The position numbers and the translations under genes are program-made. From positions 1-48,962 of the forward strand of contig JAUVBX010000002.1 in assembly GCA_030590985.1 (NCBI GenBank): DNA of 48,962 nt, written 5' to 3'. This document shows, in pieces, positions 1-10,476 of this stretch (position 1 is its first letter; every line of letters starts with the position of its first letter). The notes under the pieces were generated by a model. It was not told where the DNA came from. It saw only the letters and a list, made by a program, of their open reading frames with translations, and made no database searches. Source of the DNA: Lutibacter sp. GTDB taxonomy: Bacteria; Bacteroidota; Bacteroidia; Flavobacteriales; Flavobacteriaceae.

Positions 1-57
1 CGGATAGAACAAAAGTTTCCTAAACTTTAGATCCAAGTTCGATTCTTGGCAAGGGTA
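1..57 (+). tRNA. tRNA-Arg(CCU), 5' part cut off by window edge
   Basis: Anticodon arm AAAGT-TTCCTAA-ACTTT (anticodon CCT), T-arm CCAAG-TTCGATT-CTTGG (33-49), then 3' acceptor strand CAAGGGT + A. Confidence 0.85.
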
Positions 58-178
58 CTCTGATTTTGGATTTACGACTGCCTCGATTTACGATTTTAGC
101 TTCTAGGTTGAACTTTGACAAAGTTAGTTGTTGCTTTTTTGTAACTTTGTGTTAAATAGCAATTTAAAGTTATGAGTT

Positions 179-1342
179 ATGAAAAAAATCACTTTATTTA
201 TTAGTGCAATTCTCTTTACAATTTTTATTAATGGGCAGTGTAATGAGCCAACTAATGTTCATATCAATAATGATTTTGATAGCATAGGCATAATTTGGGA
301 TGCCAATGGAGCAAGTTATTGGGATATTGAATATGGCGAGGCAGGTTTTACACCAACCGGAACTCCTACAGAAGAGGATTTATCATATCCCAAATTTGAT
401 TTAATGTACAATCCTATTGAAACAGGAATTTATGTAGATTTCTATGTGCGAGCGGACTGCGGTGGTACAACTAGTGATTGGGTGGGCCCTTTTACTTTCT
501 ACAACCATTGTTTTGACAGAGTTTGGTCTGAATTTCTTGTCGAAGAAGATTTTGAAGGAGAATTTATTCCTGAGTGTTGGACTGAAACAAGTCAAGGAGC
601 ACCAGATACTGGTGTAGGATTGTTTGGAAATAGTGCTTGGCTGCAAAGTGATTTTGCAAACGACTCATCAAATAGTTTGGGTGCAAAAGTAAATATCAGT
701 GGAACTGATGTAAATGAATGGTTAGTATTACCACCAATGCGTGGACTTATGGGTTGTAGGGATGATTGGCATCTTATAATAAATATTAGCATTGCATTGA
801 CCGAAGCTAACTCGATTAATCCAGCAAATTTAGGTTCTGATGATGTGATTAAACTTGTTATATCTCCTGATTTAGGGGAAACATGGTTTGTTATCCATAT
901 GTGGGATACCAATACAACTATCTCAAATACAGGTGAATATTTTGATGTTTTCTACGAGAATTACACACATGGCTTTGACTTGTTTGAAGGGATATTTTTA
1001 GTAGCTTTCTGGGTAAATAGTGGTACTGTTGATGATTCAGAAAATATAGATTTTTTTATTGATAATTTATTTGCTGAGCCACCATTTTCAGGATCTATTA
1101 CTGATTTAAAATCAAAAGGTTTTACTTATTACCCCAATCCATCAAAAAACATACTTTACTTGACAGCCAAAGAAACAATTAACAAAGTAACAATTTACAA
1201 TAGTTTAGGTCAAGAAGTACAACAAAACACAATTAATTCATTAAGTGATCAACTTGATATTTCAGATTTACCCAATGGAGTTTATTATATGCGGGTAAGT
1301 ATAGGACATACGATAGGAGTTGTTTCTGTATTGAAAGATTGA
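179..1342 (+). CDS. Secreted protein with FnIII-like N-terminal region, cleaved-adhesin/MAM-like middle and T9SS type A C-terminal sorting domain
   Basis: Signal peptide MKKITLFISAILFTIFINGQ; C-terminal YPNPSKNILYL...VTIYNSLGQEV...LPNGVYYMRVS is typical of Por secretion/T9SS CTDs; EDFEGEFIPECWT...WLVLPPM resembles cleaved-adhesin domains. Confidence 0.85.
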   Translation: MKKITLFISAILFTIFINGQCNEPTNVHINNDFDSIGIIWDANGASYWDIEYGEAGFTPTGTPTEEDLSYPKFDLMYNPIETGIYVDFYVRADCGGTTSDWVGPFTFYNHCFDRVWSEFLVEEDFEGEFIPECWTETSQGAPDTGVGLFGNSAWLQSDFANDSSNSLGAKVNISGTDVNEWLVLPPMRGLMGCRDDWHLIINISIALTEANSINPANLGSDDVIKLVISPDLGETWFVIHMWDTNTTISNTGEYFDVFYENYTHGFDLFEGIFLVAFWVNSGTVDDSENIDFFIDNLFAEPPFSGSITDLKSKGFTYYPNPSKNILYLTAKETINKVTIYNSLGQEVQQNTINSLSDQLDISDLPNGVYYMRVSIGHTIGVVSVLKD

Positions 1343-1357
1343 TAGAATAAGGATGGG

Positions 1358-1467
1358 TGAAAAGTAAATTTATATCAATTCGAGCGCAGTCGAGAGTTCT
1401 TTATTATTAAGTATAGCATGTTATATTTCTCGACTGCGCTCGAAAAGACTGTTTTAAAGACTTTTCA
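1358..1467. repeat. MITE-like palindromic element, copy 1
   Basis: Inverted repeat TTCGAGCGCAGTCGAGA (1379-1395) / TCTCGACTGCGCTCGAA (1428-1444) with outer arms TGAAAAGT/ACTTTTCA; same layout as 20060-20192. Confidence 0.75.
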
Positions 1468-1501
1468 GCGAACTTTAGTTTTTTGAATTCGTCTTACAAA
1501 T

Positions 1502-2182
1502 TTAAAACTTTAAAGAATCTCCAATCGGAAGTAGATTGAGCTCTTTACGTTTTTTAGCAAACTTAGTAATGGCTTTTATTTTGTCAATTTCTATATAGCC
1601 AAAAGTGTCGTAGTGATAGCCTAGTATTTTTTTACATTCTAGAAAATCACTTGCTTTTATGGCGCTTTTAATACCCATAGTAAAGTTGTCTCCAATTGGT
1701 AAAACGGCTAAATCGAGTTCCCCAATTAATCTAGGGATTAATCGCATATCATAGGTCAAGGAAGTATCACCGGCGATATATACTTTATGATGTTTTGTTT
1801 CTAATACAAAACCCGCAGCATTTCCGCCGTAGCTACCATCAGGGAATGAACTAGAATGTAAGGCATTGACCATGTGTATTTTTCCAAAATCAAATTGCCA
1901 TGAGCCACCGATATTCATTGGGTGTCCTTCAATGCCTTTACTTTCAAAATAGGTTACTATTTCAAAATTTGATATTACTTTGGCTCCTGTACGTTTCGCA
2001 ATAGTTTCTACATCTAGAATATGATCTTCATGGGCATGTGTAATTAGTATATAATCAGCTTCTAATTTATTAATATCAATTTTTTTTGCTAAATCATTAC
2101 CTGTAATAAAAGGATCTACAAGAATTACTTGTCCATGTGCTTCAATGCTTAGTGATGCGTGTCCGAGATAGGTTATTTTCAT
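1502..2182 (-). CDS. Metal-dependent hydrolase, beta-lactamase superfamily (UPF0173/YtkL-like)
   Basis: MKITYLGHASLSIE, HAHEDHILD metal-binding motif, AGDTSLTYDM. Confidence 0.9.
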   Translation of the reverse strand: MKITYLGHASLSIEAHGQVILVDPFITGNDLAKKIDINKLEADYILITHAHEDHILDVETIAKRTGAKVISNFEIVTYFESKGIEGHPMNIGGSWQFDFGKIHMVNALHSSSFPDGSYGGNAAGFVLETKHHKVYIAGDTSLTYDMRLIPRLIGELDLAVLPIGDNFTMGIKSAIKASDFLECKKILGYHYDTFGYIEIDKIKAITKFAKKRKELNLLPIGDSLKF

Positions 2183-2256
2183 AATAGAGTTTAGAGTTTT
2201 TAAAGTTTAAAGTTTTTAAAGTTGAAAGTTTCTTAATTCATAGTTGATTTTCAAAT

Positions 2257-3159
2257 TTACAAAATTTGTCCTAATCCAAAAAGCATAGCAAATAAAAATG
2301 TACTCAAAGCTAAATTTTTTAATTCTGGGTCTAAAGTTTTCGAATCTTTATTTTTAAGAACACGAATTAATTGTTTGGTAATTGGAATATATGCAATGAC
2401 AAATAAGAATTGCCAAGGTGAATGATAGTGATAATTTACATAAAACAAGGCAAAAATAAATGAGAATCCTATTAAGTAATAATAGTATTTTTTTGATTTT
2501 ACTTCACCCAATTTTACTGCCATTGTATTTTTTTCTGTAATAATATCTGATTCTCTATCGCGCATATTGTTAAGATGTAAAACACCAATACTTAATAATC
2601 CGATTGAGAAACTCGGAAGAAAGATGGTCCAATCTAGTTGTTTGGTAAATAAAAAATAGCTACCAACTACACTTAAAAAACCAAAGAAAAGTAACACAAA
2701 CAAATCTCCTAAACCGCTATAACCATAGGCATTTTTCCCCATGGTGTATTTAATTGCGGCAGCAATACTAGCAATTCCTAAAATAAAAAAAAGAAAGGTA
2801 TATAAAGGGTTCTCTAATCCAAAAGACACAAAAATAAGACAAAGCGCTATTGCTAACGTAAGTATTGTGGTAAGGATAATTGTATTTTTTAATTGTTTTT
2901 GTGTTATAGCTCCACTTTGCAGAGCTCTTTGTGGACCAACTCTGTCATCACTATCGGTTCCTTTTATTCCATCACCATAATCATTTGCGAAGTTAGAAAG
3001 TATCTGGAAACCTACAGTTGTTAGCAATGCTAAAACTACTATTTTCCAATTTGAAAACCCATCAGCATAAGCTAAAAAACTACCTACGATTATTCCAGAT
3101 ACTGATAAAGGAAGTGTTCGTAGACGAGCAGCTTGGACATAGGTTTTAAATTGCGGCAT
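2257..3159 (-). CDS. menA: 1,4-dihydroxy-2-naphthoate octaprenyltransferase
   Basis: UbiA-type polytopic membrane protein with NFANDYGDGIKGTDSDDRVGPQRALQSG and NNMRDRESD motifs typical of MenA. Confidence 0.92.
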   Translation of the reverse strand: MPQFKTYVQAARLRTLPLSVSGIIVGSFLAYADGFSNWKIVVLALLTTVGFQILSNFANDYGDGIKGTDSDDRVGPQRALQSGAITQKQLKNTIILTTILTLAIALCLIFVSFGLENPLYTFLFFILGIASIAAAIKYTMGKNAYGYSGLGDLFVLLFFGFLSVVGSYFLFTKQLDWTIFLPSFSIGLLSIGVLHLNNMRDRESDIITEKNTMAVKLGEVKSKKYYYYLIGFSFIFALFYVNYHYHSPWQFLFVIAYIPITKQLIRVLKNKDSKTLDPELKNLALSTFLFAMLFGLGQIL

Positions 3160-3181
3160 GGGCAGTCAATGTTTTTGTCAT

Positions 3182-3955
3182 TTATAAATCTTGGGCAATC
3201 AGTTCTGCGATGTCTAATACTTCAATTTCGGCTTCTTTGTCTTGTATTTTAACTCCATCAGTAAGCATCGTATTACAAAATTCACAAGCTGTAGCAATAA
3301 TTTGAGGTTTAACCTCAACCATTTCATCAGTACGTTTTTCAAAAATTTCTCTATCTCCTTTTTCGGCATCCTTAAACATTTGAGCGCCGCCTGCACCGCA
3401 ACAAGTAGCCAAACTTCTATTATTTTTGGCTTCAATTAATTCGGCATTCAATTGTTTTAATAAAATTCTAGGAGTCTCATATTCGTTATTAGCTCTACCT
3501 AGATAACAAGGATCATGGAAGGAAATTCGTTTTCCTTTAAAGTTTCCTCCTTTTATTTTAAGTTTTCCTTCTTGAATTAATTCATTTATAAATTGCGTGT
3601 GATGTAGCACTTCATAATCACCTCCTAATTGTGGATATTCATTTTTTATCGTATTAAAAGCATGTGGGCTAGCCGTGACTATCTTTTTGACTTCATACAT
3701 ATTGAATACCTCAATATTCATTAAGGCTTGCATTTGAAAAAGCATTTCGTTTCCTGCTCTTTTGGCAGGATCACCAGAACAAGTTTCTTCTTCTCCCAAA
3801 ATAGCAAAATTTATATTTGCTTTGTTTAAAATCTTTACAAAAGCCTTTGTAATTTTTATAGCTCTATCATCATAACTTCCAGCACATCCTACAAAAAATA
3901 GGATATCAGCTTTTTTACCTTCTGCGGCTAGTTCCGCCATTGTTGGTGCGTTCAT
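3182..3955 (-). CDS. (Fe-S)-binding protein with CCG domains (heterodisulfide reductase-like)
   Basis: CCG-type motifs: FVGCAGSYDD, SFHDPCYLGR, ATCCGAGGAQMF, TACEFCNTML. Confidence 0.9.
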   Translation of the reverse strand: MNAPTMAELAAEGKKADILFFVGCAGSYDDRAIKITKAFVKILNKANINFAILGEEETCSGDPAKRAGNEMLFQMQALMNIEVFNMYEVKKIVTASPHAFNTIKNEYPQLGGDYEVLHHTQFINELIQEGKLKIKGGNFKGKRISFHDPCYLGRANNEYETPRILLKQLNAELIEAKNNRSLATCCGAGGAQMFKDAEKGDREIFEKRTDEMVEVKPQIIATACEFCNTMLTDGVKIQDKEAEIEVLDIAELIAQDL

Positions 3956-4079
3956 TTTAATTAGTTAAAAGTTTGTAAAGTTAAAAGTTTAAAAATTTAA
4001 CTTTGAAATTATTATGTAAATTCTATATTTTGACTGGCTTAGCTTGACTTATTATAATTAAGCTGAGCTTGACGAAGCC

Positions 4080-5405
4080 TTACTCATCTCTCCAATTAGC
4101 CCTATCTAGTTGATTATACTGCCAAGGTGCTCCGTTATTTTCAATATTTGTCATCATCATATTGAGTTCAGTTGGTGCAGCAGATTGTTCCATAACTAAA
4201 TAACGACGCATATCAATAATGATAGATAATGGGTCTATTTGTACAGGACATTCTATTACACAAGCGTTGCAACTCGTACAAGCCCAAAGGTCCTCAGGTG
4301 TAATATAATCGTTTAGCAGCTGTTTGCCATCTTCTTTAAATTCACCATTTTTATCAATATTTTTTCCTACTTCCTCTAATCGATCACGAGTTTTCATCAT
4401 GATCGCTCGAGGTGATAATTCTTTACCCGTTTGATTGGCAGGACAAACTGAGGTGCAACGTCCACACTCTGTACAGGTATACGCATTCATCAATTGAACC
4501 CAGTTTAGATCTTGTACATCACTAGCGCCAAATTTATCAGGCATATCTTCTTCATCTCCATCAGCTGGTATTGCAAAAGGATCTGCATTAGGATCCATCA
4601 TCATTTTTACTTCATTAGTTACTGATTCTAAATTATTTAGTTTTCCTACTTCATCTAAATTTGCATAATATGTATTTGGAAAAGCAGATAGGATATGAAG
4701 ATGTTTTGAATAGTATAGATAATTTAGAAATACAAAGATGCCGATAACATGTAACCACCAAGCACCTCTTTCAAGTAGAATAAGTGTATCTACATTTGAT
4801 GAAGAAAAAAGAGGAACGATAAATTGACTTATAGGATAACTTCCAGCTTTAACATAATGTTCAGCTCCCAGATTTTGTAAGTTTATATCTGCTGCATTCA
4901 TAATGAGAAATAAACTCATTAATACCATTTCAAAATATAAAATATTTAAAGCGTCATTTTTAGGCCATCGTGTCATTTCTTTATTCCAAAAACGAGGAAT
5001 ACGAATAATCATACGGCGTGTCCAAAAAATGACTACAGCAATTAAAACTAAAAAGGCTAATATCTCAAATGAGCCAATTAAGAAATTATAGAAATCACCT
5101 GCAAAAGAAAAAATACGATGAGTTCCAAATAATCCATCAATTACGATTTCTAAAAATTCAATATTGATTAGAATAAAGCCTACATAAACAATGAAATGTA
5201 AAATTGCTGGGAAGGGTCGACGTAACATTTTAGTTTGACCCAAAGCAACCCACGCCATATTTTTCCAGCGTTCAGCTTTTCGGTCATTGCGATTAAGCGG
5301 TTTCCCTAGTTTTATATTTCTAAAAATTTTCTTGACATTTTGTATAAAAAATACAGCTCCCGCAATAAGTAATATGGCGAAGAGTACATTTGGAAGATAA
5401 TGCAT
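4080..5405 (-). CDS. 4Fe-4S dicluster (Fe-S)-binding membrane oxidoreductase subunit
   Basis: N-terminal TM segments; two ferredoxin motifs CTECGRCTSVCP and CTSCNACVIECP. Start placed at MHYLPNV instead of the longest ORF start (5432). Confidence 0.88.
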   Translation of the reverse strand: MHYLPNVLFAILLIAGAVFFIQNVKKIFRNIKLGKPLNRNDRKAERWKNMAWVALGQTKMLRRPFPAILHFIVYVGFILINIEFLEIVIDGLFGTHRIFSFAGDFYNFLIGSFEILAFLVLIAVVIFWTRRMIIRIPRFWNKEMTRWPKNDALNILYFEMVLMSLFLIMNAADINLQNLGAEHYVKAGSYPISQFIVPLFSSSNVDTLILLERGAWWLHVIGIFVFLNYLYYSKHLHILSAFPNTYYANLDEVGKLNNLESVTNEVKMMMDPNADPFAIPADGDEEDMPDKFGASDVQDLNWVQLMNAYTCTECGRCTSVCPANQTGKELSPRAIMMKTRDRLEEVGKNIDKNGEFKEDGKQLLNDYITPEDLWACTSCNACVIECPVQIDPLSIIIDMRRYLVMEQSAAPTELNMMMTNIENNGAPWQYNQLDRANWRDE

Positions 5406-5691
5406 ACTAAAGATAGTTAAGTATAGACACACAAAGGTATAAAATTGAAGTTAGAAATAAGTAATTTGAAGTTAGAATTTATAGATAATTTATAGTTCTG
5501 ATTAATACAGTTGTATTATACAGTCATCACTGATCTTAACTCATAAAAGAGAGATTGTTTTTATTATTTATTAGTGTTTAAAATCTTAGGATTTTTGTGA
5601 TATAAAAGAAGTCTATTTAAAAAATGAAAAAGTTAATTTTGGATAGGTTTGTATAAAAGTGTACATTTACGTAGAAAATTTTAAAAAGCTT

Positions 5692-7266
5692 ATGAAAATA
5701 ATTTCCTATTTTCTGATTTTCTTTTTACTAATTTCTTGCGAAGAAAGAAAACAGAATTCAACTATTCAAGCCCCCAACATCGAAATCACAAAAAAAAGTA
5801 GGATTATTCTTATTGATTCTGCTAAAATAGCTGCTATTAAAGATACATTGTTATTGACTTTTTATAATGCAAATAATAACAAAACTTTTTGGGTGGGAGA
5901 TTCTATTCGTAAAAAAATACTTCCTCTTTTAAATAATGTAGCACAAGAAGGATTGTTTCCGAAAAATTTTGATCTTAAAAAGATAAATAGTTTTGAGAAA
6001 AATATCGATAGTTTAAGTGATATCTCTATAGTAGATTATGATATTTTATTAACTCAAAATTTAAGTCGATATATTCAAAAAGTTTCCAAAGGTAGTCTTG
6101 ATCCTAAAAGTCTTTATGACAATTATGATTTGAAAGAAAATGAGATAGATTTTCAAGAATTACTATTAAATTTTCAAAAAAAAGATTCATTTGCTATTTC
6201 TGTAAAATTAGTTAGACCTAAGCATATTGTATATAAACGTCTTAAAGAAGCGCTTAACATACTAAATACCTTTCCGGAAGAAAAATTTACAAGAATTGAA
6301 ATTGAAGATAAAGTAGTTTTAAATGATACAAATCTTGTATTACTACCAGTTAAGAAAAAATTAATTTATTGGAAAGATTTATTGCCTTTGGATAGCTTAA
6401 CAGCAATTTTTGATATTGAAACAGAATTGGCAATTAAAAAGTTTCAAATGAGGCACGGGCTTGCTTCAGATGGTGTAATTGGAAAAGGAACGATTAAGGC
6501 TCTTAATTTCTCAAAGAAAGATAGAAAGGAGCAGATTATTGCTAATATGGAGCGTTGGAGATGGTATCCAAGAAAATTTGAAAAAGAATATCTTATCGTT
6601 AATATTCCTGATTATTCATTAAATGCTATTAAAAACCAAGATACAATTCGAACTTGTAAAACTATTGTAGGTAAGTTTAAAAGACAGACACCTGTTTTAT
6701 CATCTAAGTTAACACATTTGGTGATAAATCCTACCTGGATGATACCACCGACCATTCTAGAGAAAGATATAATACCAGCTGCCCTAAGAGACAGTAGCTA
6801 TTTTCATAAGAAAAGTATTGCCGTGTTTGATACGAATAATGAAGTGGTAAATATTATTGACTGGAAAGTTGAAAATGCAGATAGCTATCGTTATGTTCAA
6901 AGTCCTGGAAGACATAATGCATTGGGATTAATAAAATTTATGTTCCCAAATAAGTATATGATTTATCTTCACGATACGAATAGTAGAAGTTCTTTTGGAA
7001 GAAATATTCGTGCTTTGAGCTCTGGATGCGTTCGTGTACAGAAACCTTTAGAATTGGCAGAATATCTTTTGGATAATCCGAAAAAATGGAGTCTAAAAAA
7101 AATTAATGAGACTCTAAAAAAAGATGAACCAAAAGCTGTATATTTTAAGAAAGACATCTATATTCATATCTTATACTGGACTGCTTGGAGTGAAAAAGGG
7201 TCACTACAATTTAGAGGTGATCTTTACGATTTAGACTCCGAATTATATCAAAAATTAAGTAACTAA
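5692..7266 (+). CDS. L,D-transpeptidase, YcbB/LdtD-like, lipoprotein
   Basis: Lipobox-like LLISCEE; PG-binding segment FQMRHGLASDGVIGKGTIKALN; YkuD catalytic HDTNSRSSFGRNIRALSSGCVRVQ. Start moved from 5659 to ATG at 5692. Confidence 0.88.
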   Translation: MKIISYFLIFFLLISCEERKQNSTIQAPNIEITKKSRIILIDSAKIAAIKDTLLLTFYNANNNKTFWVGDSIRKKILPLLNNVAQEGLFPKNFDLKKINSFEKNIDSLSDISIVDYDILLTQNLSRYIQKVSKGSLDPKSLYDNYDLKENEIDFQELLLNFQKKDSFAISVKLVRPKHIVYKRLKEALNILNTFPEEKFTRIEIEDKVVLNDTNLVLLPVKKKLIYWKDLLPLDSLTAIFDIETELAIKKFQMRHGLASDGVIGKGTIKALNFSKKDRKEQIIANMERWRWYPRKFEKEYLIVNIPDYSLNAIKNQDTIRTCKTIVGKFKRQTPVLSSKLTHLVINPTWMIPPTILEKDIIPAALRDSSYFHKKSIAVFDTNNEVVNIIDWKVENADSYRYVQSPGRHNALGLIKFMFPNKYMIYLHDTNSRSSFGRNIRALSSGCVRVQKPLELAEYLLDNPKKWSLKKINETLKKDEPKAVYFKKDIYIHILYWTAWSEKGSLQFRGDLYDLDSELYQKLSN

Positions 7267-7279
7267 AAATTGTGTAATT

Positions 7280-7969
7280 TTAATTTTTAGAGGGGTAATA
7301 GATGTATAAACAAGATTTGTCTTTTATTATATCAATAAGTTCTTTTGTATCTCCTTGTGGTAATGAAGGACAGCCAAAACTTCTGCCTAATCTTCCATTT
7401 TGGTTGATAAAGGTTTCTGAAACATAAGAAGCTCCGTGTACAACAATAGCTCTTTTTCTAGCATTGTTATTAATCCCTTTTTCTAAGCCATCTAATCGCA
7501 TAGAATAACCATGTTTTCCATAATAGGTTTCTCCAGTTGCGTAAAATCCTAGGCTACTTTTGTGAGATTCAGGTATGTTAGAAAAATTAGTTGCAAATTC
7601 ATTTCCTGAATTTCTACCATGAGCCACTAAAGATTGAAATATTATTGCATTATTTTTAACATCGATTACCCATAGGCGTTTTTCTGTGGATGATAAACTA
7701 AAATCAATTATGGTTAAAAGTTCCTTTTGAAAAACTCCTTTTTCTTCTAATTGATAATAACCTTGAAGTGCTTTTGTAAAACTTTCTTGACTTGGATGCA
7801 TAAAATTGTTTGCATTCAAATTCTTATAAAATGTTTCAAATTTTGTATTTGGTAATATCTCAGAAGTTATTACTTCAATATTTGAAGTCATTGGTATCTT
7901 TGGGTCTGAGGGGTTTGTTTTAAAAGAAAACAAAACAAACAATAAAAGGGGGAGTACTCTATAAATCAT
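7280..7969 (-). CDS. Murein L,D-transpeptidase catalytic domain family protein (YkuD_2-like)
   Basis: WVIDVKNNAIIFQSLVAHGRNSGNEFATNFSN...SSLGFYATGETYYGKHGYSMRLDGLEKG...AIVVHGASYVS...GRLGRSFGCPSLPQ. Confidence 0.88.
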   Translation of the reverse strand: MIYRVLPLLLFVLFSFKTNPSDPKIPMTSNIEVITSEILPNTKFETFYKNLNANNFMHPSQESFTKALQGYYQLEEKGVFQKELLTIIDFSLSSTEKRLWVIDVKNNAIIFQSLVAHGRNSGNEFATNFSNIPESHKSSLGFYATGETYYGKHGYSMRLDGLEKGINNNARKRAIVVHGASYVSETFINQNGRLGRSFGCPSLPQGDTKELIDIIKDKSCLYIYYPSKN

Positions 7970-8129
7970 TGTAAATCATTAAGTTTAATTGTAAACTTAA
8001 GTTGGCGAATTTAGTATTTTTTTTTAATTATACAAATAAATACAAAAAAAGTAAGATAAGATAAACTCATTTTGGTACTATTTAGTAACGAGCACCAGTA
8101 GAAATTAGTATTAACAAGTTAATAATTTA

Positions 8130-9161
8130 CTATTCGACAGGATCAACATAACCTTCTTTATCCTTTTTGCCAAATAGAGAGAAATGTACAAAACGTTTGG
8201 GGTGTTCTTTCATCTCATGAAGTAGTTCTTCTAATTCTTTAGATGCATTGGTTAGGTTGGTGTACATTTTTTCATCTTTTAGTAATTTTCCTAAACTGCC
8301 TTCTCCTTTGTCTAAGTTTGTGACAATAGAATTGATATTAGTGATGGTTGTTTGTAATTCTTTCACGGTTTTAGCAATTTCAGCTTCCGTTAGTTCTTTA
8401 TTTAGGTTTTGAGTAAGCTCTGAAAACTCGTTGGTCACTTGCTCAGCATTAGTCAATGTTTTTGCTAGGGTTTCTTTATTTTGTTCTAGCATTTCGTTGA
8501 GATTGTTTGAGATTGCTTTAAAACTAGTCATAGATTGATCTAGTTGTAGCATACTATTTTTTAAATGTTTTCTTGTAGGTGTATCTAATATATCGTTAAA
8601 ACCAACTAATAATGAATCGGCTGATACAATAACACTTTCTAATTTTGCTGATAAAGGGTTTAGTTTTTCACCCATCGATGAGAATATATCCGATTCAATA
8701 CTACCTTTTAGATAATCACCAGATTTGGCTTTTTCTCCTTCATAAGAGGGAATTATGGCTATAGCTTTGCCACCCATTAAACCATCGCTGTAAATTTTTA
8801 CTTCAGAATTTTTAGAAAACTCGAAATCGGCTTCCATACTAAATTCCACAATTAACTGTCCTTTTTTTTGAGGATCTGTGTTAAAGGTAATGTTTTGTAC
8901 TTTACCTACTTGTAGACCATTAATAGTGACTTTGCTTGCAGAGTTCAGACCCTGAACATTTTGGTATTTTGCAAAATAGGTAGGGATATTTCCATCGAAT
9001 AGATTCTTACCTTTCATGTAGTTGTAGCCCCATATAAACAGAGCAAGGGCAGCGATAAATACAACTCCTGTCTTAAATTCTCTTGATAGTGTCAAAACTT
9101 TTTTATTTAGTACTAATAGACGTATGTTCTTTATAATTCCATCATCCAACAGCGAATACAA
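8130..9161 (-). CDS. MlaD/MCE family protein
   Basis: Single N-terminal TM followed by YFAKYQNVQGLNSASKVTINGLQVGKV MCE core and long coiled-coil C-terminus. Exact start uncertain. Confidence 0.88.
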   Translation of the reverse strand: MYSLLDDGIIKNIRLLVLNKKVLTLSREFKTGVVFIAALALFIWGYNYMKGKNLFDGNIPTYFAKYQNVQGLNSASKVTINGLQVGKVQNITFNTDPQKKGQLIVEFSMEADFEFSKNSEVKIYSDGLMGGKAIAIIPSYEGEKAKSGDYLKGSIESDIFSSMGEKLNPLSAKLESVIVSADSLLVGFNDILDTPTRKHLKNSMLQLDQSMTSFKAISNNLNEMLEQNKETLAKTLTNAEQVTNEFSELTQNLNKELTEAEIAKTVKELQTTITNINSIVTNLDKGEGSLGKLLKDEKMYTNLTNASKELEELLHEMKEHPKRFVHFSLFGKKDKEGYVDPVE

Positions 9162-9190
9162 TATTACAGTATTTTTTTAAAAAATTGAAT

Positions 9191-10291
9191 TTATTGTGGA
9201 GTTGATTTTAACAATTTAGCTACAGAAAGACGTTCTTCTCCACGAAATGCGACAATAAAAGCAGATTTGTATCCTTTTTCCACTGCTTTGACTTGTAATT
9301 GTTTTATTAAATTATAATCTGAAGTTCTCCCTAAATAGTATTTGTAGAACTTGTCTACTTTTACTCGTTCGATATTTTGTAACCCCCTGAAGTTGTAGGA
9401 TTTGGTTGCGACTCTGTTGGAGCTAGATGCTATTTGTACTTTAAAAGTAACATTTTTGAAAATACGGTTATTGTTTACTGAAGCGTGACTATTGCTATCT
9501 TTTATACTGTTCTTTTCTAGTTCTTTTTTATACTTTTTAATTCCATCAACTATAGAAGCAGCAATTTTCTGTTGTCCCGTCTTTTTTCGCAAAAAATCTT
9601 CTTCAATTTCATTGCTTAAAAAACCAATTTCAATTAAAATTGAAGGCATATAAGTTTGGTGTAATACGACAAAACCTGCTTGCTTTACACCACGTGTACG
9701 TCGTTTACCTACTTCGGAAAAACTTTTTTCGACAATTGTTGCCATCCTGATGCTTTGATCAAGATAATCTTCTTGCATTAGGGTTAAGCTAATGATAGAT
9801 GCAGGAGAATGAGGATCATAAGAATAGTGTTTTTCATAGTCTTCTTCTAACAAAATTACATCATTTTCACGTTTGGCAACTGCTAGGTTGGTTTTATTAC
9901 GGTGCACACCTAACACATAAGTTTCCGTACCCGTTGCCTTATAAGTTGCAGCATTTGCGTGAATAGAAATAAATAAATCAGCATTAGCTTTATTAGCAAT
10001 TTCGCCTCTTTTTTTTAATTCAATAAATATATCTTTTTTACGAGTGAGAATAACTTTAGTTTGGGGCATTTCACTCTTTATTATTTTTTCTACTTCTAAG
10101 GCTACTGCTAATACAATATCTTTTTCATTTTTATCTTTATAACGTTTTGTGCCAGTAGTCCCAGTATCTTTACCTCCATGACCCGGATCAATTATCACTG
10201 TAAATGTTTTGTCTTGCGCCTGAAGTTTATGTAAAGGTGCTAAAACAATCAGAAGCACAATAGATATAGGAAGTAGTTTAAATAAGTACAT
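9191..10291 (-). CDS. N-acetylmuramoyl-L-alanine amidase (Amidase_3/AmiC-like)
   Basis: TVIIDPGHGGKDTGT, FISIHANA, IEIGFLSNEIEEDFL. Start placed at MYLFKLLP. Confidence 0.93.
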   Translation of the reverse strand: MYLFKLLPISIVLLIVLAPLHKLQAQDKTFTVIIDPGHGGKDTGTTGTKRYKDKNEKDIVLAVALEVEKIIKSEMPQTKVILTRKKDIFIELKKRGEIANKANADLFISIHANAATYKATGTETYVLGVHRNKTNLAVAKRENDVILLEEDYEKHYSYDPHSPASIISLTLMQEDYLDQSIRMATIVEKSFSEVGKRRTRGVKQAGFVVLHQTYMPSILIEIGFLSNEIEEDFLRKKTGQQKIAASIVDGIKKYKKELEKNSIKDSNSHASVNNNRIFKNVTFKVQIASSSNRVATKSYNFRGLQNIERVKVDKFYKYYLGRTSDYNLIKQLQVKAVEKGYKSAFIVAFRGEERLSVAKLLKSTPQ

Positions 10292-10476
10292 TATATTTTT
10301 AAGATATTGTTGGGGATTTACCCACATATTTTAATTATTTTTGACCAACGTTTAAGATTCTTACAATTATCAAGCCATAGAGATGTAAAAGCATTGATAA
10401 GATTTTAAGAACAATACGAAATTACCATATTTTTAATTAGATTTTAGTAAGCTAAAAAATAGTAATTCACAAGTAT

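Noticed and set aside
401-912. Minus-strand ORFs 401-646 and 592-912
   Set aside because: Antisense to the T9SS-secreted protein gene and overlap one another; no domain features.
4037-4079. GCTTAGCTTGAC...AAGCTGAGCTTGACGAAGCC as a hairpin terminator
   Set aside because: Pairing is poor and there is no T-run; possibly a repeat scar but too weak to call as a feature.
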